A DNA stretch of 64,000 nt, taken from assembly GCA_025403435.1 (NCBI GenBank), contig CM046342.1, positions 18,561,596 to 18,625,595 on the forward strand. Direction: 5' to 3'. This stretch comes from Artocarpus heterophyllus. Its lineage: Eukaryota; Streptophyta; Magnoliopsida; Rosales; Moraceae. The translations under genes and the position numbers were made by a program. Positions within the stretch are counted from its first letter, which is position 1, and each line of letters opens with the position of its first letter. The notes under the pieces were generated by a model. It was given only the letters and a program-made list of their open reading frames with translations, searched no databases and was not told the DNA's origin. Positions 37,134-48,846 of the stretch are shown here, piece by piece.

Positions 37134-38804
37134 ATTGGTATCAGAGATCATGGTTTTTACATAAATTTACGAGTTTGTGATCATGTTATATGCATAAATT
37201 TTGTGATCTTATTCTCTCCTATGCTTGAATTGAATTTTATAGAGAGTTGGCACTCTAGGTTTTTATAAATTATATATGTTGTCATAGATTATGTGGTAAA
37301 TGTTTATTAATTAATTATGGTTGATTAAATCATTGTTTAATTATTTATTTATTAATTAATTTGTACCGGTTATGGTTCCTTAGCGGTTAGAATGTGTATC
37401 TAAGTTTTTCATGTAATTAGATGATGGACTATCATCTTCGTCTAGGAATTATTATTTATTTTAAATTTGTAAAAATTTTGTAATTAAATATTTATTCAGA
37501 GAAGACGAATCTAGAAGATTGTTGATGATGCTCCCAGGTATTCACTGAGTCTTTAATTTTTTTTTTTTGAATTGTTGAAAATAAAATTGATAAATTGCTT
37601 TAAAATTGTATTTTCTGGAATGGAGATTTCTGCTCGGTCGGCATGCCGAACATCACAGTTCGACAGGCCGATGGTCACAGATCGGCAGGCTGGACGTGTG
37701 GTTCGATAGGTCAGTGGGATAGAAATTAGCTGGCTCTGCCAGCAGGCCGAACTTTCATGGGTCGGTAGGCCGATCTGTAAGCCGATGGAACATGACCGAC
37801 AGGCCGATCACCCAAATTGGCCTGCCAACCGAGAGCTGGAAAATTTCCAAAAAAGGTGTAGCTTTTTCAATGCAGTTTTAATTTTATTTTTGGGACAATT
37901 CTGAGAAACATTAAAATTGGATATGATCGAAAATAAGAAGTATTTGATTCATACGGGATTGAAGACTTGAAGATGGGAATTACATAAAGAAGGATACAGC
38001 TTGAGGATTCGAGGATGAAGAATCGATAATATGTCTCGATTATTCTCTTGTAATCTTAGTATTCTATTCTCTAGGGTGGAGCCATAATATTACAGTTATT
38101 ATTATTATTTTGCTTGTAGCTTTGCTTAATTGCTTTGCTTGTCTGCATTATAATATGATTTGCCATGTATATTGATAACATGTCTTATAGAATAGGGAGT
38201 GCCGCTCATATTAAAAATTGTTCGTGCATATTCTTTAAATAAAACCTTGATTTCAAAAGATTGAGTGGGAAAAGGTTTTTGAAGAGAGGACCTAAGGCCT
38301 CCATCATTGGTCCATAGGCAGAACATAGTGGTCCTGACCCCTAGGAAGGGATTTCTATCATGTACCAGATTGGATCTTTGAGAGGATAAGGTATTTTAGC
38401 ATGATTTATGGTTGCACACCCCTAGGTGGTGATTATTAATCATGGATAAAATATTAAAACGATGGTTATACACTCACGTTAATTTTATTATTAACCTCCC
38501 CTAGGAGCTCTGTTAATAAAATTAATGGCCAAAGAAACGATTATTAATATATGCTGGATCATACGGGTCTTGGATGACATATATTAATTAAGAGGGGATC
38601 CGTGTTCTTGATTGAATTTGGTATGACTCCCCTAGGAGCTTGTCGAATTCTGAGTTGGGAATTATCGTTGTAAAGTTGTGATATTTTCAAGGTTTTGACA
38701 CATAAACACATTTGTATAATTTTTTACATGATTGTGTTAGCTTACTAAATTATTATTATATGTTTGCTTATTTTTGATATATGATTCTTTATTGTAGATT
38801 AAAA
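37134..38804 (+). other. Primer site and untranslated leader of copy C
   Basis: Begins ATTGGTATCAGAGATCATGG (primer site). It carries a TCGGC-type cluster at 37634-37834, including a perfect 12-bp palindrome TCGGCATGCCGA at 37638-37649. CCCCTAGG occurs at 38338, 38419, 38498 and 38629. Clear stems: CATGATT/AATCATG (38400/38438), TTAATTTTATTA/TAATAAAATTAA (38479/38514) and ATTAATATATG/CATATATTAAT (38543/38578). Confidence 0.8.
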
Positions 38805-41800
38805 ATGTCTAAAAACACTTTATCATCGATACTTGACAAAAATCAATTAACCGGTGAGAACTATAACGATTGGAAATGGAATCTGGATATCGTCCTGTCC
38901 TTTGAGAAACTGAAATATGTACTAACAACCCCTTGTCCTCCTGAGCCTACGAGAGACTCAAGTAATGAGCAATTCCAAGCATATGATCACTGGAAAGATG
39001 CTAATGATCAGGCCCGCTGCTATGTTATGGCTAGCATGAACAACGTGCTACAGGCTCAACATTAGGATTATGAGACTGCGAAGTAGATCTTGGATAATCT
39101 TGAGGATATGCTTGTAGGCCAAGCCATAACAAAGCGGCAAGGGGCGCTTCGAAAACTCTTAAACTATAGACAAAGGCCGGGGACATCTGTAAAGGAGTAC
39201 ATGATATTGGTCATGGGTTACCTCGTCGAGGCTCAAACTAATGGAGCTGACATCGATACTGAAACTCAGATGACTATGGTCTTTGAGACTCTGTCTAAGG
39301 AATTTATTCCATTTAGAGCTATATTTAATTTAAGCAATAGATGGAATATGACCTTAACAGAACTGATGAAACAGTTACAGGAGTTTGAACTGCTGATCAG
39401 GGAGTCTCCTGTAGGTGGTGAGGCCAACATGGTAGCTGCTTCTGGTTCCAATTCTAACTCTGGGAATGGAAAGAAGCAACAGGCTAAAAACGAAAAGTCT
39501 TCGATTCCTGCTACTACCAAGAGCAAGAAGAAGAAGAAGAAGAACCCGAAGAAGCTTAAGTGCTTCTTCTATGGAAAAGTAGGGCATATCAAGAAGCATT
39601 GCAAGGACTTCCTTTCCAAAGGAGGTAGGTGTGATCTTCTATGTTTAGAAACTTGTTTGGTTGAGGAATCTAGTGACATCTGGGTCATGGATTCCGGTGC
39701 AACTAATCATGTTTGTGTTTCTCTACAAGGGGTTCAAAGAAACTAGAAGTCTGCTACATGAGGACTTCACGCTTCGGATGGGTGATGAATTCTTGGTCTC
39801 AGCGGAAGCAGTGGGAGATGTCCATCTTTATTTTGATAATTATAGGAATTTAATTTTGCAAGATTGTTTTTATGTTCCTAAATTTAAAAGGAATTTAATT
39901 TTTGTAGTTTGTTTATCTAAAGACTCCTACTTGGTTTCTTTTAATGATAAAGTGGTGATTCGTAAAAATAAATCTTTTATCTGTCCTGGATGGATGCAAA
40001 ATAATCTATATTTTATCAAACCTAAGATGGACTTATTGCTTAATGTTGAGATAAATGATAATAACTCTAAAAGACTCAAAACTTCTCACTCTAATAAGAC
40101 TTATCTTTGGGATTTGTGCCTTGGTCATATTAACCTGAATTGGATACAAAGGTTGCTAAGGAATGGACCTTTAAGTCACTTAAAGGTGGAATCTATACCT
40201 CAATGTGAATCTTGTTTGGAGGGTAAAATGACCAAAAGACCATTCGGATCTAAGGGAAATAGGGTCGAAGGGGTTCTAGAACTTGTGCATAGTGATATTT
40301 GTGGACCGATGAACATCCGGGCACGAGGAGGGTATGATTACTTCATCACTTTTATTGACGATTACTCAATATATGGGTATGTGTACCTGATGCACCACAA
40401 AAGCAAAACTTTTGACAAGTTCAGGGAGTTTCGGGCTGAAGTGGAAAAGCAATTGGGTAGACCCAAAAAGACACTTCGATCAGATCGAGGTGGGGAATAC
40501 CTTTCTGATGAGTTCTTGGAACACTTGCTAGAGAATTGGATTTTATCCCATTTGACTGCGCCGGGCACTCTGCAGTAGAATGGCGTAGTGGAGAGAAGAA
40601 ATAGGACTTTGTTGGACATGATTAGGTCCATGATGAGTTATTCATCATTGCCTTTATCCTTTGTCAAAATCGAAACTTTTGACAAGTTTAAGGAGTTTCG
40701 GGCTAAAGTAGAAAGCAATTGGGTAGACCCAAAAAGGCACTTCGATCAGATCGAGGTGGGGAATACCTTTCTGATGAGTTCTTGGAACACTTGTTAGAGA
40801 ATGGGATTTTATCCTATTTGATTACGCCGGGCACTCCGTAGCAGAATGGCGTAGTGGAGAGAAGAAATGGGACTTTGTTGGACATCATTAGGTCCATGAT
40901 GAGTTATTCATCATTGCCTTTATCCTTTTGGGGATATGCACTACAAACCACATGTTATCTTTTGAACAATGTGCCTTCAAAATCGGTCCCTAAAACTCCT
41001 CACGAGTTGTGGACGGGTAGGAAGACATCCTTAAACCATATTCGCATATAGAGATGTTCGGCTCATGTCCAGTTTAAGGATCCGAATAAGTTGGAAGCAC
41101 GTTCGAAAGTTTACGTGTTTATAGGATATCCAAAAGGGACTAAAGGGGGTTATTGTTATAACCCAAGGGAAAATAAAGTCATGGTTTCAACTAATGCAAC
41201 TTTCCTTGAGGAGAGTTACATGGACGACTTTAAACCTCGAAGCAAAGTGGTGCTTGAGGAGTTAAGGAGTGATCAAATCACTTCGGAGGTTCTGAATGAA
41301 ACCATTCCGATTGATGTAGAAAAACCAAACAAACCTGAACAACAACCTCAGGGGTTTTGGCGTAGTGGGAGGATCAGGCGTCAACCTGAGAGGTATATGT
41401 TCAATGGGGAGGTCTTCTTGGCTGACAGAGATCCTTATACTTACGTAGAAGCTATGGAGGATGTTGATTCAAAACTCTGGACAGAGGCCATGAACATTGA
41501 GGTGAAGTCTATGCAAACTAATCAGGTCTGGGAGCTTGTGGATCTTTCCGAAGGGGTAAAACCCATAGGGTGTAAGTGGATCTACAAGAGGAAAAGAGGA
41601 ATGGATGGAAAGTTCAAAACCTTTAAGGCTAGACTGGTAGCTAAGGGTTACACGTAAAAGGAAGGAATCGATTATGAGGAAACCTTTTCGCCTGTAGCCA
41701 TGCTTAAGTCCATCCGGATTCTCTTATCCATAGTTGCTGCTCTCGACTAGGCAGATGGATGTCAAGATGGCTTTTTTGAATGGCTATCTTGATGAGTCCA

Positions 41801-43002
41801 TTTATATGGAACAACCAGCCAGGTTCAAGGTCACAGATCAAGAGGGTAAGGTTTGTAAGCTGCTAAAGTCAATTTATGGACTTAAGCAGGCTTCTCGTTC
41901 TTGGAACATAAGATTTGATTAGGTGATCAAGACTTATGGGTTCTCACAAAATGTGGATGAACCATGTGTTTATAAACACATTAAGGATGGGAAGGTGGTT
42001 TTTCTACTGCTCTATGTAGATGACATTTTGCTAATTGGCAATGACGTTGGGGCATTGTCATCGGTCAAATTATGGTTGACCAAGCGGTTTGACATGAAGG
42101 ACTTATGAGAGGCTAATTTTGTTATCGGTATCTAGATCTTTCGGGATAGGAAGAACAAAATGATAGCTTTGTCTCAGGCCGGCTACATAGATAAAATTCT
42201 TAGGAGGTTTGCAATGCAGGATTCTAAGAAAGGTGGGTAACCATCTAGGTCTGGAATTACTCTTTCTAAGAAAGACTCTCCAAAGTCTTATGAAGAAAGA
42301 GAATACATGAAGAAGGTGCCTTATGCTTTGGCAGTGGGTAGTCTCATCTATGCCATGCTTTGCACACGACAGCATATTAGCTATGCGGTTGGGATTGTAA
42401 GTCAATTTCAGGCGGATCCAGGGCCGAACCATTGGGTTGCAATAAAGCATATTTTCAAGTACCTGAGAAGGACTCGAGGGTATATGCTTGTATATTCGGG
42501 TGAGGACCTGACTCCTCTAGGATATACTAACTTAGATTTTCAATCCTGTCTAGATTCTAGGAAATCGACTTCGGGTTTTATGTTTACTCTGGGAGGCGGT
42601 GCCATCAGTTGGAGATGTGTTAAGCAAGATTACACTTCAGATTCAATGATGGAGGCTGAGTATGTGGCGGCTAGTGATGCTGCGAAAGAAGTAGTGTGGC
42701 TCCGCAAGTTCCTTGGGGATCTTGAGGTAGTTCCTGGTATGGATAAAGTGGTATCACTGTACTATGATAACAGTGCGGCGGTAGCTAATGCTAAGGAACC
42801 AAGATTTCAAAAGAAGAGTAAGCATATTGATCGGAAGTATCATGTGATAAAGGACCTCGTTGAGGGCGGACATGTCACAGTGTGCAAGATTGTATAAGTG
42901 GATAATTTAGCTGATCCATTTACGAAGACACTTACTGAGAGAGTCTTCGAGAGGCATGTGGAAGCTATGGGGATTCGAGATTTGTTATATTTACTCACTT
43001 AG
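38805..43002 (+). pseudogene. Copia gag-pol polyprotein, copy C, broken
   Basis: Start ATG at 38805, stop at 43000-43002. The protease retains DSG (near 39690) and the RT box YVDD (42013-42024). The zinc knuckle reads CFFYGKVGHIKKHC, losing one Cys. Stops include 39063, 39084, about 40576, 41656 and 41920. The frame is shifted near 39730. A 266-bp tandem duplication in the integrase region (second unit about 40661-40926) shifts it again, and a short deletion removes the codons before 41750. It cannot make a complete polyprotein. Confidence 0.92.
40395..40926 (+). repeat. 266-bp tandem duplication within copy C integrase
   Basis: AGCAAAACTTTTGACAAGTT through CATTGCCTTTATCCTTT appears twice, with equivalent positions 266 bases apart (for example GTGGAGAGAAGAAAT at 40588 and 40854). 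The units differ by a few substitutions and a short gap, so it is not new. Confidence 0.85.
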
Positions 43003-43016
43003 TGCAAGTGGGAGAT

Positions 43017-44834
43017 TGTTAGACATGTATGCCCTAAGGAGTAAAAATATAATAAGTTTTTGGAGATATTTTTATTAATAAAGAATTTATTCATTATTTA
43101 TATACCAAATATTGTCCTCTTTATGTTCATATTTGTTGAATTTATGTTAAGCAAACAATAGTCTGAGACTGTCGGTCTAAACCTTAAGAATTGGGCATAT
43201 GATGGACGGATTATGTGGAAGACATGATTCTTAAGGTGATGGTCTAAATCATACGATCCGCAATCGAGGGAATAAAGTTGGGCGTTTTATTCATGCAAAG
43301 ATTGTTATGTTGTCTATATCTCTTTTGGGAGATGGTTTGTCTTGACCATCAGAGGAGGACTCCATGAATAGAAACATTAGCACGTTGTCATAAGTGAGAT
43401 GTGTTGGATTGGGACATAAAGGAAATTGATTTGGATTGATAATTCTGTCTTGGAAAATCGATTCGCTTTAGACAATCATTTGTGTTGTATCTTAATCTTG
43501 AGATGAATAGTGGGCCTGTTGTCTCTTTTGATGTACCAAAGGGGGACACCCACATCTTAATAGTGGTATGCATGCTCGTATATTGGAGGCATGACTCTTG
43601 ATAGCGTAAACCTATTATTCATAGATATGGAATCCATAGCTCCTCTTTAGGAGTAATGATATCCTCTTATATGCGTTATCCTGTAATTGAAAAACTGGAG
43701 CACTCAACCATTTGGATACATAGGTGTAACCGAATGGTGTACTGTCTTTAGATGGTAAGTTTTTTAATGGTGAGATAATGGAACGTAAGATAAAAATAAT
43801 AGGGAAGGGAAGGTAAGGCAAAACTTGTCCTTAAGCCGATTATGGATTATCATATGGGGATACGATACACTATGATATGTCATAGAGACTTAGCTATGCG
43901 AGCTTCGTAATTCTATGTAGTTCAAGAGTGCAGCTCCAAGCTTTTAGTGGAGTAGTGTTGGAGTTGATTATTATGAAATGTATATCTGGCATATTGAGTT
44001 TCATAATTATCGAATGCTTGAACTATATAGGTCCATTTGGTCCCCTTTGCTAGCTCACAACATCCTGTAACGACACGGCGTGCTTTTTCAATAATTGGGG
44101 ACTTGTGTCGGATTTATCAGATTGGTTAAAATTTGGAAGAATAAAATAATTCATGTCTATTTATCAGTTGAGTTAATTTTATAAGAAATTAATTCAAGAT
44201 AAACTTGTTGAATTATTGGGATCGGATAATTCTTGTCTGTTTATCGATTGATTTAATTTTGGATAAATTAGATCAAGATAAACTTGTAGAATTATTGGGA
44301 ATTGATTTATTTTCTTAGAGATTAACTAGATAAAGTTGTTTTGATCAGATAACTTCTCTATTGGATTTTTTAAATTAAAACATAGACTTTATCCTATAGA
44401 ATCTCAGGTGAAAAATAAAAGATTCGTGAGATTTTTTATTCGATAGTTCAGCTTGCCGATGGACGTGTTCGGCCTACCGATGGGACCTGTTTAGCCTGCT
44501 GATCAGCGAAAGATAAGATTACGCATATCCACTTGGATTTTATCAGATATTGATCCAAATTTGATTTTGATCCGAATTTTGAGACCTAATCTGATGAGGA
44601 CTAACCCTAGGACCAACCTCTATAAATAGGGAGTGATTCTCACAAGTTACTTAGATCAATTGAGAGATTAAGAGTGATACACTACTAAGTGAGAATCTTT
44701 AAAACTCCCTGAGAGCTTTTGTTCACAAATCACGAACACTTGTTTTGGGTTCTCTCGATTGGTCGGAAGGAGAGTCACCAGTGTAAGAGCTGTACGTGTG
44801 AGCCCACACTCACTCCAGTCGTGGATAGAGAATA
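43017..44834 (+). repeat. 3' LTR of copy C, first part
   Basis: Begins TGTTAGACATGTATGCCC after the purine tract GTGCAAGTGGGAGAT. TATA box TATAAATAGG at 44621-44630. It is interrupted after GATAGAGAATA by the LOG-bearing element and resumes at 53818. Confidence 0.9.
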
Positions 44835-46282
44835 TGTAACGCCCCTATATGGGGGTTAACAGTTTTTAATGAGATAAAATAAAAATAAATAATAAAAGTA
44901 AAACCTTAAAAATAAAATTTGCCCGGGACTTAAATGAAAACTCTCAACTCAAAAATAAAAATATAAACGACAAATAAACCACAGTTTAATGTAGCACCTT
45001 AAATTTAATAAAATAAAATGTTGTCATCATCATTTTAACCCTCAACACATTGTAATACAGTCACAGAAAGTAACAATTGATGCTTACATTATCATGAAGA
45101 ACATTCTCAACAATTGAAGCAGTCCCAATGTAATATAGTTACATCACTTCCTCAACTATATTTCTCGTAGCCACCTCACACTTAGTGAGTCCTGAAAAGA
45201 TATAAACATAAGGGAATGAGCGACACTATGCTCAGTAGAGAAAGCCATTACTCACATTTAGGTTTTTATCATTACCACATTAAAATCTGCATGGTTAGTA
45301 AGTCACATCATATTCCAGATTATGAGGTTTATTATGATCACATCTTATGGATACCGTAGTTAATCATTACCAAGTGTCATAATTACACATGTATACAAAT
45401 ATTACCAATCATCATTGTTCCTAGGTATCCATGTTAAATTGAGTATCACTCAACTCATCGAAACCCAAATGGGCGCACTTGATCACCCTATAAACATTCC
45501 AAGGGTGTTCCGGTGAGGGGACATCAAGCCCCGAGTCCTCACCAAATCGATTCCTGTACAGTGTGTTCTGGGACTTTCAACCCAAGGAAGCGTCATCGCC
45601 TTCCCCCTATTTTACCTTTTAGGGTATTCATGCCCAAGGACGTAACCGTCGCCCTCTTCATGTCTCATAATTTCTCTATATTAAATCATTATTAATAGAG
45701 TCAGTTTTCCTAACCATGCTTCTCAATTTATAACATGTGTCAATTCATTATGTTCCTCGCCGTACAATACAAGACGAGTCCATGTCATAGTTTCATATGT
45801 GATACTCATATAATATCAGTTCAACATAGATATATATATTGCGGCAAAACAATCAATTTTAATTCTATAAAAACCTCACAAAAATGAGTAATAGAATCCC
45901 TACCTTTCAAGCTTATCAACAGTCTCTTAATCCTGGAATCAATTAACGTTAGCTCCATACTCCCTTGATCTTGAACTCCAAGCAAAACAGATCCAGTTGT
46001 ATCTCGCTGTATCTACGAAGCATCCTCTGTAGTGCTCCTCGAGCGACTATGAATGGCTAGGAATGCTTCCTGGAGATCATACATTCTTGAAAACGTCATT
46101 CTGGACTCCGATACTACTGTTTGAATCGCCTCGATTCGCGTGCAGTCGGTACCGGATGATTTTCATCGGAGTGGAATTTGCTCAAACGGAGGTCAACATT
46201 GCATCCAGAGCATCGAAACGAGTCAGGAGGCGGTCTCGGATCTTCGATCGGAGGTCCGGATCACAAAATTCCAATTTAGCCT

Positions 46283-46348
46283 TTGACTGGCCGTTGACCG
46301 GCGTTGACCACCGTTGACCGGCGTTGACCGACTTTGACCGTCATTGAC
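46283..46348. promoter_or_regulatory. Seven TTGAC cores at near-10-bp spacing (3' LTR copy)
   Basis: TTGAC begins at 46283, 46294, 46304, 46314, 46324, 46334 and 46344, all but the first followed by C. TTGAC[CT] is the W-box core recognised by WRKY factors. The array is duplicated in the other LTR. Confidence 0.55.
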
Positions 46349-47146
46349 CGGCGTCAATCGGGGTCCGTTGGCAGCTGGGCTCGGGCCTACCCCCCCTAAA
46401 TCGACCCTTCTGAGTCCAATGGCGGGGTCAATTTCACCCAATTCTGCCTCTAACATAGCGGGTCGTGAAGTACAACGTTGGTAGAAATGGATGAGCTCCG
46501 ATCTTGATTCTCCGACGATGGAAACCTGAAATTGGCTGAGGGCTTTTGCTACCCATCCTCCTATGAGCATTTCCCCTCATCCAATTTGAAGAAACGTGGC
46601 TGGGAAGAGCCAAAACGGAGGCTCCCGCGGCGGTTGACGGCGGCGTTGGCCGTTCTCCGGCGAAACCGGCTCCTTCCGTGCAATTGATCGAAGGGTTTTA
46701 CTCCCCTTGATCCTCTGAACTCATTGAGAGGGGTGGTGTCAGTCACCTCCTCCGGCAAGGCGGAGTTCCACCATGGGGGGGCGGTGCACGGTGGCAATAG
46801 GCGGGCAGAGCAATCCGGCTGTTGTTGATCTGCCACCAAGGGTGGGTTTTGTTCCTCTCATCATGGTGGTCGTGTAGGAACAAGAATCACGTCGATCGGA
46901 CGTCGGACGGCGAAGATATCTCGTCAGAAAGAAATGGGTTTTGCCGCCACTTTGGGCGGCGCGTGTGGTCTCCTCCGGCGGCGTTTTGGGCGGCGCGGCA
47001 CCTCGTTGGATTCAGCTCGTCGAGAGCTTTCCATTGGTGCGGGAGGTGTCGAAAACGGATGCCGAAATCTCAAACGATCTTTGAGGAGAGAGAGAGAATT
47101 TTTTAGAGAGAGAGAGTTTCGGATTATGAGAGATTTTTTGATTTTT

Positions 47147-47158
47147 TTTATATATATA
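47147..47158 (-). promoter_or_regulatory. TATA-like box in the 3' LTR copy
   Basis: Minus-strand TATATATATAAA, 54 bases inside the LTR, with a CT-rich stretch downstream. It is the counterpart of 53747-53758. Confidence 0.45.
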
Positions 47159-47212
47159 CTAGGTAATTAATCTAATTACCTTAATACCCTTAGGAGAATA
47201 ACGGGTGTCACA

Positions 47213-47230
47213 GCTCTACCCCCCTTAAAG
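47213..47230 (-). other. Polypurine tract of the LOG-bearing element
   Basis: Minus strand CTTTAAGGGGGGTAGAGC immediately before TGTGACACCC. It gives the element's orientation. Confidence 0.8.
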
Positions 47231-48156
47231 AAATTTCGTCCTCGAAATTTCAATTCTAGTAATACTAGTAAAAATTATGATTCCAATTCCGAGTCTAAAC
47301 CGTTAATGTTGTTTATCTTCCAAATTTAAGTTATCGTATCTCCACTCGTTTACTTGCATAATAAATCTTACTCCTAAATCCCTCAATGAGAGTATTTCTG
47401 ACAAGTTTCAACTTATAACACCGTATAATAGTCTAAGAATCTGATCAGGCATACATATTGACCATATCATGATTCCAGTCCTTCATTGTCCATAGACTGT
47501 GATTTACAATCACATATAAGGAGATTGCCAGAGAAATTTTATATACTTCATCTTTAGGTTCCTTTTCCTTTTTGAGTAAGGAAAAGTCAAATATATTTGA
47601 TTTCATACCTCAACTAATAAACTAAAACATAATCATAAAACATATATCACAAACACTTCTATTCAAAACCATACATTAAACTTATTCATAGAGATATTAA
47701 ACGGAATCTCAGAGTTGCAGACAAACCCGACATATTTTTCATTAAACAGCTATCCTCATGACACAAACATTCAATCCAAATAATATACTCATATTTCATA
47801 TGGAATATCCCCATAACTGACTCTGGTACTTCCACATAATATTAACAGAATATTACACATTACAAACATAATACGGATACGTTTCGAGAGTACAAGGCAC
47901 TCCGTATACCAGCTATCCATATCATGCATGCTTAGAGGATACAAAAACATCGATAAACAAAAGATCGGACCTTAAGAAGGATGCGTTTCGAGAGCATCAA
48001 GTACTCCGTATCCAGCCATCCTGGCATTAGGCTCAATGAATCTAAAAGATTTAACAACGACGTACCACAAGAAACACAGAATACAAGGCAAACGGTTATT
48101 CGTAACACACGAAATACGGACACACATGCCTACATGCCAAAGATAAAACAAAAAGA
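47231..48156 (-). other. Non-coding 3' region downstream of the LOG ORF
   Basis: AT-rich, no ORF supported. An imperfect direct repeat about 105 bases apart (around 47878-47922 and 47982-48022) shares CGTTTCGAGAG and CTCCGTAT with a similar following CCAGC.ATCC segment. Confidence 0.5.
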
Positions 48157-48846
48157 TTACAGATGGAGATTCAAATCAATTGGCCGCTCCCAGCTTTCCC
48201 TTTCCCATTCAAGCTTGGATGTTGCAGTGTCGGATTCTGGATGTATGATTTGCATTTTATCTATCAATTCCTCAGCTGTTGAAGCAGTAACAAAGATTTG
48301 TCTCTCCGATTCTGTAGTGATGTTTTCTTCCACAGCGTAATCTAGAAATTTCAAAAGACCGTCATAAAAACCATTTACATTCAGCAGTCCTAAAGGTTTG
48401 GAATAAAAGCCCAACAATTGCCCACAAGCAACTACGAATATTTCCTCAAGAGTACCTAGACCACCAGGTAATGCTATAAAAGCATCAGAATTATAGATTA
48501 TGTCTTTAAAATTTCTAGGGATACTCCTGACTCCTTCTCCCTTACCTATGGCTTCCTTACAAAGGTTTCCTTCAAATGGAATATGAGGCCAAATTCTTAC
48601 ATCAGTAGCGTCGCTAGACCTAACTGCTAGTGCCATATTTTCCATCATTTTTATACTACCACCCCCATAGATTATGTTAATCTTCTTGCGTGCTAGGACT
48701 TGCCCTAAGTGATTTGCAGCTTCTAAATAAGCTTTATCTTTTCCAAGGCTGGAACCACAAAAGACACAGACATTCTTTATTTTCTTCGTGGACTGGGAGG
48801 TAGACATATTTGGTTTATAGAAGTGGTTGCTTAATGTCTGCTCCAC
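48157..48846 (-). CDS. LOG-family protein (cytokinin riboside monophosphate phosphoribohydrolase-like), intronless, element-borne
   Basis: A 229-residue ORF without introns, full family length. The fold's landmarks are present: VCVFCGSS at 26-33, GGGS at 61-64, DAFIALPGGLGTLEE at 121-135 and KPLGLLNVNGFYDGLLKFLD at 150-169. Plant LOG enzymes release free cytokinin bases from their riboside monophosphates. Here the motif following GGGS is KMMEN instead of the usual GLMG-like text. The position 23 residues before the motif Glu135, normally the catalytic Arg of MHxRK, is Asn112; an Arg sits one place earlier. Activity is therefore doubtful. Plant LOG genes usually have several introns, so capture through spliced RNA is likely. 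It lies in sense with the element, 603 bases downstream of the other ORF. A second possible start is Met14 (48807). Confidence 0.85.
   Translation of the reverse strand: MEQTLSNHFYKPNMSTSQSTKKIKNVCVFCGSSLGKDKAYLEAANHLGQVLARKKINIIYGGGSIKMMENMALAVRSSDATDVRIWPHIPFEGNLCKEAIGKGEGVRSIPRNFKDIIYNSDAFIALPGGLGTLEEIFVVACGQLLGFYSKPLGLLNVNGFYDGLLKFLDYAVEENITTESERQIFVTASTAEELIDKMQIIHPESDTATSKLEWERESWERPIDLNLHL

Larger units (their letters stand above)
44835..47212 (-). repeat. 3' LTR of the LOG-bearing element
   Basis: 2378 bp, from TGTGACACCCG to GGGGCGTTACA on the minus strand. The first about 830 plus-strand bases are identical to the other LTR by eye. Most of the roughly 30 differences lie in the GC-rich half (46000-47150), many at CG sites. 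Short ORFs in that half are not supported as genes. Confidence 0.93.

Noticed and set aside
45513..45695. Identical 60-aa ORF in both LTRs (also 52097-52279)
   Set aside because: Identity follows from the LTR duplication; no start context or homology supports translation, and it runs antisense to the element.
46063..47106. ORFs in the GC-rich part of the LTR (and 52649-53693)
   Set aside because: Present in both LTRs by duplication; frames overlap on both strands and resemble no known protein. They are common in GC-rich Gypsy LTRs.
48157..48846. LOG as an ordinary nuclear gene of this locus
   Set aside because: It lies wholly between two LTRs with primer site and purine tract, has no introns, and the flanking copy C LTR closes perfectly around the insertion.
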